Origin: Candidatus Glassiibacteriota bacterium
GTDB taxonomy: Bacteria > Gemmatimonadota > Glassbacteria > GWA2-58-10
Direction: 5' to 3'
Length of the DNA stretch: 5,716 bases
NCBI GenBank assembly: GCA_030604975.1
Contig: JAUVUV010000165.1
Location: forward strand, 1-5,716
A program made the translations under genes and the position numbers. Shown in pieces: positions 1 through 5,716 of this stretch. How positions within the stretch are numbered: position 1 is the stretch's first letter; each line of letters begins with the position of its first letter. The notes beneath the pieces were generated by a model. The model did not search any database and was not told the origin of the DNA. It was given only the letters and a program-made list of their open reading frames with translations.

Positions 1-1
1 G

Positions 2-40
2 AAAAAAGGCGCTCTTGAACCGGGTGCTTTTTTTTATTTT
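2..40 (+). terminator. Probable rho-independent terminator of an upstream gene
   Basis: Bases 8-14 can pair with 22-28 around a 7-base loop (15-21). The stem includes three G-U wobbles. A run of A (2-7) can extend it against the T run that follows (28-35, eight T, then A and four more T). Stem plus U-tract is the pattern of an intrinsic terminator. The wobbles pair only in RNA made from the + strand, because on the other strand they become C-A mismatches. It therefore most likely ends a + strand gene lying left of the window. The wobble-rich stem makes it only moderately strong. Confidence 0.55.
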
Positions 41-325
41 ATGTAACCCACTCCCCCTGAAATTTCCTGACTGATAAATTTTTCAGTTGTTTGAATATAA
101 CCTGGAAAATTATCTCCAAGCCACGGGCTAATAACATGAATGCCGGCCCTGCGCACGTCATTTCAAAATTCAGGCTGATCAAGACAGCACCCGAGCCTGC
201 AGCCTTCGGCCTGATCATTTCTAAATGTCTTGCCTTCGCGACAGGGACTTATTGGCTGAATCGGGCATCATTGATCACGAGCCCTAATAATAAAATGCTG
301 CTAAACAGCAAAAAAACTCTTCCCC
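41..325. other. Intergenic region without a convincing gene
   Basis: No open frame here has a normal start, a ribosome site and protein-like composition. The only sizeable one (91-351, + strand) begins with TTG and runs through the promoter. The edges are AT-rich and the centre is more mixed. The palindrome TGATCA occurs three times in about 100 bases (176-181, 212-217, 272-277). A small stem-loop (TGCTG 296-300 with CAGCA 306-310) lies just before a seven-A tract (310-316) that sits where an UP element would be for the promoter downstream. I see no tRNA, rRNA or known riboswitch core. The stretch may hold upstream regulatory sites for the operon. Confidence 0.5.
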
Positions 326-354
326 TTGACACTCCCTCCCCGCTTGGATAAAAT
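326..354 (+). promoter_or_regulatory. Sigma70-type promoter of the receptor operon
   Basis: A perfect -35 hexamer TTGACA (326-331) is followed, after exactly 17 bases, by the -10 hexamer TAAAAT (349-354), one base off TATAAT. The predicted transcription start is the A near 361, giving a leader of about 52 bases before the ATG at 413. An A7 tract at 310-316 falls at about -51 to -45, a suitable place for an UP element. The position also decides the start codon of the gene: the alternative TTG start at 326 lies inside the -35 box and would not be transcribed. This is the housekeeping type known from Proteobacteria and many other phyla, not the Bacteroidetes TTTG/TAnnTTTG type. Confidence 0.75.
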
Positions 355-370
355 AGAACCATTTAAAGAT

Positions 371-384
371 CGTTGTTTGCAACG
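371..384. promoter_or_regulatory. Perfect inverted repeat in the leader: possible operator or mRNA stem-loop
   Basis: The sequence reads CGTTG-TTTG-CAACG, with five-base arms that match perfectly around a four-base centre. It sits at about +11 to +24 from the predicted transcription start, a common location for a repressor operator. As RNA it would form a short hairpin near the 5' end of the transcript. No terminator-like U run follows directly: the T5 at 391-395 is separated from it by six bases. DNA-level and RNA-level roles cannot be told apart from one copy. Confidence 0.4.
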
Positions 385-404
385 CCGCTATTTTTACACG
401 CTGC

Positions 405-409
405 GAGGA
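405..409 (+). promoter_or_regulatory. Ribosome binding site of the receptor gene
   Basis: GAGGA lies three bases before the ATG at 413. The spacing is slightly short, but it is the only Shine-Dalgarno-like match near a start that yields a proper signal peptide, so it supports 413 over the upstream in-frame TTG at 326. Confidence 0.6.
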
Positions 410-412
410 CAG

Positions 413-3400
413 ATGAGACGCTTTTCTCTGCTGGCATTGGTCCTTTACATTCTCGCTTTCCCCCAATTTCTCCCTGCACAGAGCACCGGGAAGATCGAAG
501 GCGTGGTGACCGATAAGGAAAACGGCCAACCTCTGGCCGGCACCCAGGTGACAGTGGAGGGCACCACTCTCGGCAATATCACCAACGCTCAGGGCTACTA
601 TTTCATCCTCAACGCACCTCCCGGCCTCAGGTCCATTCGTTTCAACTATACGGGCTACGCCCCGGGGCTGGTGGAAAACGTCCGCATCCAGGCAGGCCAT
701 ACCGTGACGGTTAACGCCTCGATGGAAATGGCCACTTTTGAACTGGAGATGATTGTCTTCGAAAGCGAGCCAGAGCCGCTTGTTCCCAGGGACAATGTGC
801 AGACCAAGCAGCGGGTGCGCAGCGATTTTTCCACCTCCATGCCGGTCAACCGGATCGAGGAGGCGCTTGCTCTCCAAGCCGGAGTGGTTCAGAACGAGGC
901 CGGCAAGTTCAGCATCCGCGGCGGTAGGCTCGGCAAGGAAGCGGTTTATATCGACGGTATCCTGGTACGCGCATTCAGCGAACAGGCCTACCTGAGCGAT
1001 AAGATCTCCAGCGACAACTCCCCGCTGGTGGTGGGGAAAAACAGCGTGGAAGAAGTGAACGTGATCACTGGCGGATTCAACGCTGAGTACGGCCAGGCAC
1101 AATCGGGTGTGATCAATATCATCTCCCGGGAGGGCGCAGACAGGCTTGCTGGCTCGGCGCAGCTTATCTCGGACTTTCTGATGCCGAGAACCGAAGATTA
1201 CGGCTACAATGAACTTTCGCTCGATCTTTCCGTGCCGCTCGGCCTGCCGGGTTTTTCGAGCATCTTCCTTTCCACAGAACTGAAAGGCATGGCCGATGCC
1301 ACTCCGAGCATGCATGGCGGCAATGCTGGTTTCCGTGGCCTGGATCAACCTTTCCTCCACAGGCTCAACAGCTATCTAGACCAACTGGGGCTATACGATC
1401 CAAACTCTATGGCGAGCCGTAAAGTGGGCTGGCTGGATGCCAACAGCCTTGAGCACGAAGTGCAGCGGCTCGACCGCTACTCCTTTGCCAACGTGCTCTG
1501 GAGCGACAGTAACGGGGACGGGCTGCCCGAGGAGCGCACAGTGATCCCAGGTGACCAGTTCGGCCCTGAGGGACGTATTCTCAATAACAACGGTGTTTAC
1601 AGCGCACCGAACCCGGCGCGCTTGAGCGGAAACAGCGGCGACCTCTACGCCACCAGCGGTAAGTTCACCTGGTACGTGAATCCCGCGCTCAAAATCATTG
1701 CCACCTACCTCAGTTCGAGGAATCAGCGCCTCTACTACCAGCACGAGAACATTTTCAACGCTCCGGCAAGACGGAACCCTGGAGAAAGATTACGCACCTC
1801 GAACACAATATTCGGCGTGGACTGGGTGATCCACCAGAGTGCAGAGCACAGCTCCAACCTGATTTTCCGGGCCAGTACCTACCGCAACAGGCAGCACGGT
1901 GGAGCCTTGAGCGCCGCCAGCTACAAACGTTCGCCCTGGGGCGGGTTCGGGTTTTCCAGCCTTTCGTTTATCAACGAATCCCGCACGGAGCTGGATGATA
2001 TATACCAGGCGGTTGAGGGCCTGGAGCCCGAGGGAAACTCTTATCCGACATACAACTCCGGCTTTCTCAACGCTTTCGCCTCCACTTTCACACCCCTACC
2101 GGGACAGCGCGGCCAGGACAACCCTGTCAACCCGCTGCTTCTGTTCAACGAATCCGGGCTACCCTTTCGCCTGGTCAATGACCTCGAGGAAAGAACCACT
2201 CTCAAAGCTGATTTCGACTCCCAGGTGCACCGCTACAGCAGGTTGAAAGCAGGCATTGAAATCCAGCGGATGAGTGTTGATACCCACCACTTTTTTTATG
2301 TCGGCGGCCCTCTTCAGGACTCCTGGTCAGTGGAGCCGAAAATCTACGCTGCTTACGCGCAGAACCGGCTCGACCTGGGTGATCTTGTGTTAGATACCGG
2401 CCTGCGCTTTGACTATTTCGATCCGGCGGCTGATTTCCCGAACGTGGTTGGTGAGGCTCTCCCCTCAGACCTGCGTTACAGCGCAGATAAAAAGTACAAG
2501 CTGAGCCCTCGTCTGGAGGTGGGATTCCCGGTTACCGACCGCAGCCAGTTGCGCCTCAGCTACGGGGTATTCGCCCAGGTCCCGGCCTTTTCAGACTACT
2601 ACAGCCTGATCAACCGTGATATCCAGCAGGACCTGGCAAGCGATAATATCAACAACTATTTCGGCAACGGCCATCTGGACATGCCATACACCACGGCCTT
2701 CGAGGCAGGCTTTACCACCCTGCTCTCGGAGGATATTTATCTGGATTTCGTCGGCTACAACAAGGACATCCGGGGCAATATCGCCTACCGCTGGCTCACC
2801 CAGCAGGAATTGCTTGACCTCGGCGGTTTAACCGACCGCACAAGTACCAAGTTCGGCAAGAATCTTTTCATCGCCACCAACGGCGACCACGGCAATATCA
2901 AGGGCTTCGACCTGAGTTTCAACCGGCGGCTTGTCGGATACTGGTCGGTCAGCACGAACTATTCGCTAACTTTCGCCCGCTCCTCGGCCTCTAACCCGCA
3001 GGAATTCGCCCGCGCCTACGGCAGGCAGATCATTCGCGACCCGCTTACCGGCAGGGACAAGACCCCCGACCCGCCAAGCGAGCAAACTCCTACGAATACG
3101 GACCAGACCCATACTATCAACCTTCAGGCCTCGCTCGAACTGCCAACAGATTTCCTCGAGGGCACATTCTACGGCAAATTGCTCTCCAACACCGGGACTT
3201 TCCTGACCTGGCATTTCCATTCAGGACGGCCTTACACTGTGGTTAACCGCCTGGGCAACCTGGCAACCGGCGAAAACAACAACGCGCGCACCCGCTCGGT
3301 AAAGATCGCTAACCTGCGGGTGTCCAAGCGCCTGCCGATAGGCGAAAAACGGCGCCTGAGCTTTTTCCTGGAAGTGATGAATCTGTTCAACACCGAAAAT

Positions 3401-3724
3401 ATAAAGCCCTCGATGGTCAACCCCACCACGGGTCAGCCCGGAGTGGACGCTTTTCTGCTGGGCGAGCTGGCCAAGCAGATCGGCAGTTTCACCACGCGCC
3501 CGGAGCCTGTAAGCGTGGAGGATGAAGCAACCAATGCGGAACTTTCGCCCGACCCGGCCGAACGTCTGACACTTGCCAGGATCAGGGACCTGAACGGCAA
3601 CGGACTGGTGGAATACCCGGAAACATTCGCTCTCAGGCTTGCTGCGATGCTTGCGGCAATGGACAACCCGCTGGCCTATCTGAGGCCGCGCGAGGTGCGC
3701 CTGGGACTCCGTGTGGATTTTTAG
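413..3724 (+). CDS. TonB-dependent outer-membrane receptor with carboxypeptidase-regulatory-like N-terminal domain (1103 aa)
   Basis: Outer-membrane beta-barrel transporter, expected to move a ligand into the periplasm with energy from TonB-ExbBD; the substrate is unknown. Residues 1-22 form a signal peptide (MRRF, hydrophobic core, LPA before QS). Residues about 26-105 are a carboxypeptidase-regulatory-like beta-sandwich (GKIEGVVTD, NAQGYYFI, FNYTGY). A TonB-box-like stretch, LEMIVFESE, covers 111-119. The plug, about 125-245, shows VNRIEEAL, FSIRGGR (166-172), YIDG (179-182) and GFNAEYGQAQSGVINII (221-237). The rest is barrel, with LRFDYFDP (664-671), LSPRLEVGFPVTDRSQLRLS and NLFN (990-993), ending in VRLGLRVDF, a terminal-Phe beta-signal for BAM assembly. 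Two calcium-type loops are visible: DSNGDG (365-370) and a full EF-hand-like loop (1059-1070). I start at 413 because of the ribosome site, signal peptide and promoter position. No SusD gene follows; the downstream gene is 26 bases away and probably co-transcribed. Family certain, ligand not. Confidence 0.95.
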   Translation: MRRFSLLALVLYILAFPQFLPAQSTGKIEGVVTDKENGQPLAGTQVTVEGTTLGNITNAQGYYFILNAPPGLRSIRFNYTGYAPGLVENVRIQAGHTVTVNASMEMATFELEMIVFESEPEPLVPRDNVQTKQRVRSDFSTSMPVNRIEEALALQAGVVQNEAGKFSIRGGRLGKEAVYIDGILVRAFSEQAYLSDKISSDNSPLVVGKNSVEEVNVITGGFNAEYGQAQSGVINIISREGADRLAGSAQLISDFLMPRTEDYGYNELSLDLSVPLGLPGFSSIFLSTELKGMADATPSMHGGNAGFRGLDQPFLHRLNSYLDQLGLYDPNSMASRKVGWLDANSLEHEVQRLDRYSFANVLWSDSNGDGLPEERTVIPGDQFGPEGRILNNNGVYSAPNPARLSGNSGDLYATSGKFTWYVNPALKIIATYLSSRNQRLYYQHENIFNAPARRNPGERLRTSNTIFGVDWVIHQSAEHSSNLIFRASTYRNRQHGGALSAASYKRSPWGGFGFSSLSFINESRTELDDIYQAVEGLEPEGNSYPTYNSGFLNAFASTFTPLPGQRGQDNPVNPLLLFNESGLPFRLVNDLEERTTLKADFDSQVHRYSRLKAGIEIQRMSVDTHHFFYVGGPLQDSWSVEPKIYAAYAQNRLDLGDLVLDTGLRFDYFDPAADFPNVVGEALPSDLRYSADKKYKLSPRLEVGFPVTDRSQLRLSYGVFAQVPAFSDYYSLINRDIQQDLASDNINNYFGNGHLDMPYTTAFEAGFTTLLSEDIYLDFVGYNKDIRGNIAYRWLTQQELLDLGGLTDRTSTKFGKNLFIATNGDHGNIKGFDLSFNRRLVGYWSVSTNYSLTFARSSASNPQEFARAYGRQIIRDPLTGRDKTPDPPSEQTPTNTDQTHTINLQASLELPTDFLEGTFYGKLLSNTGTFLTWHFHSGRPYTVVNRLGNLATGENNNARTRSVKIANLRVSKRLPIGEKRRLSFFLEVMNLFNTENIKPSMVNPTTGQPGVDAFLLGELAKQIGSFTTRPEPVSVEDEATNAELSPDPAERLTLARIRDLNGNGLVEYPETFALRLAAMLAAMDNPLAYLRPREVRLGLRVDF
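3587..3622 (+). other. EF-hand-like calcium loop inside the receptor (residues 1059-1070)
   Basis: The encoded loop DLNGNGLVEYPE fits the canonical 12-residue EF-hand: D at 1, N at 3, N at 5, G at 6, hydrophobic V at 8, E at 9 and E at 12. It is flanked by helix-prone segments, PAERLTLARIR before and TFALRLAAMLAAM after, giving a helix-loop-helix. It lies between the penultimate strand (ending near NLFN, 990-993) and the last strand (1092-1103). In TonB-dependent receptors that link is the last extracellular loop. Calcium binding is inferred from the residues only. Confidence 0.6.
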
Positions 3725-3750
3725 TAATTTGAAAGACAACTGAAAAGTAA
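3725..3750 (+). other. Short A-rich spacer between the two operon genes
   Basis: The 26 bases between the receptor stop and the next ATG contain no hairpin with a T run and no promoter-like hexamer pair, so the two genes probably share one transcript. No strong Shine-Dalgarno match is present; the leader is A-rich instead. The heptamer TGAAAAG occurs at 3741-3747 and again across the start codon at 3752-3758. Translation of the second gene may rely on reinitiation after the receptor or on an A-rich, structure-free start. Confidence 0.5.
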
Positions 3751-5716
3751 ATGAAAAGATCAGGATACATATTTCTTCTTTTAACTATTCTCCTACCCCT
3801 GGTGCAGAGTGCCGGTTTACTGGCTGCGAGGGGCGGGGGTGCGAAAATAAAACGCCAGGCGAGCGCACGGCTGGCCCGTTTCGAGGCGCGCCAGAGCTCG
3901 GGCAATAATTTCGCCTTTTACCTGTCGAATACAGGCTTTCTTGCGATCAACCCCACCAGCCCGTTCGCTTCAGGTGGTTTCTGGCCCTCCGGCTCGAACA
4001 ATAACTATATCTACCAGAGCGGCCTTAATGTGTTGGGAATTATCGACTCGGACGGGGACGGCGTTTACAGCGACACGGTTGAAACAAGCGCGGTTTATGA
4101 TGCCGAGTGGCGCGAGGGCCCGGCCTCGGGTACCAGAGAAGGTCCTGAATCGCGGCTGCTCTTCTCCACCGACGGCGAGGATCTCACCCTTTGGCCGGAT
4201 GAGTTCAGCATGCTCGATGACGACCCGGACAGCCCCACTTACGGCACCCGGGTGCCTCTTGTTATCGGCGATCAGGACGTGGTCGCTTTTTTCACCGATG
4301 TTGACGGCCCCATTTTCCAGGGCGCGGGCATTCACCGGCTCGGGGTCGAGGTGAGCCAGCGGGTGATCTTCATCTCCACCGGCATCGAGCGCGACATCAT
4401 GTTTGTCAACTGGCGGATCTCCAATGCCACGAGCTATGTCAACCCGCAGGAAGTGGCCGGTGTGCCTTACGATATCCGTGGGGTGCTTATGGATGTGAAA
4501 AGCGATTTCGATATCGGGGTGCCCACTGATGACGCTTCGGCTGTGCTGCCTGTCAGGCAGCTTGCGCTGGCCTACGATTCGGATTTCAGGGAGCAAGAAT
4601 TTCAACGTCAGCCTGCGATCTACGGCAGCTCCATTCTTTACAGCCCCGCAGAGGATGACGGAGTTGACAATCCCACTGTGCTTGAACCCGAGGGCAACGG
4701 CCTGGTGGATGAAACTTTCGGTGATATCATGGAAGCCGGTCTGACACACCCGGTCACTGGCCAGCCGCTGGTTTTTCCTGAGCAGGTGCGCCACCTCAAG
4801 GCCGAGCGTTTCTACCTTTACACGATGTACACCTACGGTGACCAGCGCCCCGACCCGTTCAGCGATGCCGAGGCCTACCGTATCCTTTCGGCCGCGCCGG
4901 GAACGAACCTTCTGCCCGCCTTCGATCCTTATGCCGATTTCCTCGAGGCCACAATCGTCGAGGACCTCCGCCAGAATATCGTTACCAGTGCTTTCGACAT
5001 GCCCGCTTCCGGTGAGCCGAAAGAAATCTGGGCCGCTTTTTATTTCAGCCCGGCTGCCAATGATCCCTCTATCAACGACAAGCGGGCCGACCTGTCGAAG
5101 CTCACCCCTGAGGGCGAGTTCTCCCGCGTGCTAAATGTTGCCGAGGCTGCCCGGAGGATTTTCGAGGCCTCATTCGTGCGGCCCAAGCCGCCTCCTGCTC
5201 CCGATTTCCGCCTCGTCCCAGGCGACAGGCAAGTCACTATCACCTGGGATGACTTCCCGGTACACAACACTTATGATGATTACGCAGAAACATTCCAGGC
5301 CTCCCAGCTCGTCCTGCGGGACAGCCTTCCGGATGGATTTCCCAGGATTACAGGTTACCGCGCCAATGATTTCGAGGGCTTCCGGGTTCACCGTTCGCTA
5401 ACCGGGGAGCGCAAGGACGCCAAGCTGATCGCCCGGTTCGACCTGGACAACAAGATTTTCGATTACACGGTCACACGCACCCTAACCCAGGGCGGTTTCA
5501 CCGGTACAGGGCCGTTCCTGCTCAAGCTTGGTGAAGACGCCGGCCTTTCGTTCTCCTACGCGGACCGGGGTGAGGATATCGGTGGGCTGGTCAACGGGGC
5601 ACCGATTTTCTACACAGTAACCTCCTACGATTACAACCCGTTCAACGCCGGTGGGGAATCGCTCGAGTCAAATATTGGTTTCAAGAGGCAGGACGCTCTG
5701 GGAAGGTTTATCCAGC
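3751..5716 (+). CDS. Secreted or surface protein with fibronectin-III-like region, receptor partner (3' partial)
   Basis: The frame is open for 655 codons from the ATG to the window edge without a stop, so the C-terminus is missing. Residues 1 to about 20-26 are a signal peptide (MKRSG, then a Leu/Ile-rich core); the cleavage site is uncertain. Residues 52-111 hold a block with NNFAFYLSNTGFLAIN, FWPSG, NNNYIYQSGLNVLGI and an acidic DSDGDG loop (99-104). I recall this pattern from uncharacterised exported proteins encoded beside TonB-dependent receptors in FCB-type bacteria. A degenerate acidic repeat (DDGVDN, then EPEGNGLVDE at 312-321) resembles thrombospondin-3-like calcium repeats. After a proline-rich linker (478-484), about 485-645 looks fibronectin-III-like: VTITWD, FEGFRVHRS (541-549), IFYTVTSYDYNP (619-630). 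In-frame stops just upstream (TAA at 3748) make 3751 the earliest start. The Shine-Dalgarno is weak. No enzyme motif is seen; a binding or structural role at the surface is inferred. The missing end may hold a sorting domain. Confidence 0.85.
   Translation, partial: MKRSGYIFLLLTILLPLVQSAGLLAARGGGAKIKRQASARLARFEARQSSGNNFAFYLSNTGFLAINPTSPFASGGFWPSGSNNNYIYQSGLNVLGIIDSDGDGVYSDTVETSAVYDAEWREGPASGTREGPESRLLFSTDGEDLTLWPDEFSMLDDDPDSPTYGTRVPLVIGDQDVVAFFTDVDGPIFQGAGIHRLGVEVSQRVIFISTGIERDIMFVNWRISNATSYVNPQEVAGVPYDIRGVLMDVKSDFDIGVPTDDASAVLPVRQLALAYDSDFREQEFQRQPAIYGSSILYSPAEDDGVDNPTVLEPEGNGLVDETFGDIMEAGLTHPVTGQPLVFPEQVRHLKAERFYLYTMYTYGDQRPDPFSDAEAYRILSAAPGTNLLPAFDPYADFLEATIVEDLRQNIVTSAFDMPASGEPKEIWAAFYFSPAANDPSINDKRADLSKLTPEGEFSRVLNVAEAARRIFEASFVRPKPPPAPDFRLVPGDRQVTITWDDFPVHNTYDDYAETFQASQLVLRDSLPDGFPRITGYRANDFEGFRVHRSLTGERKDAKLIARFDLDNKIFDYTVTRTLTQGGFTGTGPFLLKLGEDAGLSFSYADRGEDIGGLVNGAPIFYTVTSYDYNPFNAGGESLESNIGFKRQDALGRFIQ

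Noticed and set aside
296..310. Small hairpin (TGCTG/CAGCA), on the minus strand followed by a T-rich run, as a terminator
   Set aside because: The stem has only five base pairs, and there is no minus-strand gene to its right that would need ending.
91..351. 86-codon + strand open frame upstream of the promoter
   Set aside because: It has a TTG start, no ribosome site, no family resemblance, and an end that overlaps the promoter.
326..412. N-terminal extension of the receptor starting at TTG 326
   Set aside because: The TTG is part of the -35 box of the promoter, and the extension would bury the signal peptide behind 29 charged residues.
284..1360. Long open frame of 358 codons on the minus strand opposite the 5' part of the receptor gene
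   Set aside because: It is antisense to a certain gene, its product has no recognisable domain, and it is His/Arg/Ala-rich in the way expected from reading G/C-biased codons backwards. It also crosses the operon promoter.
2291..2297. Run of seven T inside the receptor gene as a frameshift or phase-variation site
   Set aside because: The frame is intact through it, the run is short, and coding patterns continue in the same frame on both sides.
3970..4794. 274-codon open frame on the minus strand opposite the second gene
   Set aside because: The + strand frame has a signal peptide, domain-like patterns and no stops for 655 codons. The antisense product looks like a codon-bias shadow.
413..5716. 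SusC/SusD polysaccharide utilisation pair
   Set aside because: The receptor is SusC-like only in overall layout. The partner lacks a lipobox cysteine and visible SusD features, and no glycan-degrading gene is in the window.

Overview
The window holds the start of what looks like a two-gene operon on the + strand. It encodes a complete outer-membrane TonB-dependent receptor (413-3724) and, 26 bases later, a secreted or surface protein that runs off the right edge (3751-5716, 3' partial). To the left are a probable intrinsic terminator of a gene outside the window (about 2-40), a roughly 285-base intergenic stretch with no convincing gene, and a near-consensus sigma70-type promoter (326-354). 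A short leader follows the promoter and carries a perfect 14-base inverted repeat (371-384). I see no RNA gene, mobile element or CRISPR array.

The organism is a diderm (Gram-negative) bacterium. The receptor has a signal peptide, an N-terminal carboxypeptidase-regulatory-like beta-sandwich, a plug and a long barrel ending in phenylalanine. That build, and a downstream exported protein with a 'YIYQSGLNVLG' type N-terminal block and a fibronectin-III-like region, are typical of uncultivated lineages of the FCB superphylum and its relatives (Latescibacteria-, Glassbacteria-, Calditrichaeota-, Zixibacteria- or Gemmatimonadota-like). G/C-rich third codon positions fit this. The phylum cannot be fixed from this window, and the placement is inference from remembered family patterns.

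How the genes may work together: the receptor would sit in the outer membrane and either import a ligand using TonB energy or act as a docking and assembly platform. The second protein is exported and probably partners it at the surface, in the position that SusD holds in SusC/SusD pairs, but nothing in it resembles SusD. Both proteins carry acidic, EF-hand or thrombospondin-3-like loops, so calcium may link their folding or contact.

The points most worth a second look are a complete EF-hand-like helix-loop-helix in the predicted last surface loop of the receptor, the non-SusD partner, and the palindrome just downstream of the strong promoter. The substrate is unknown.
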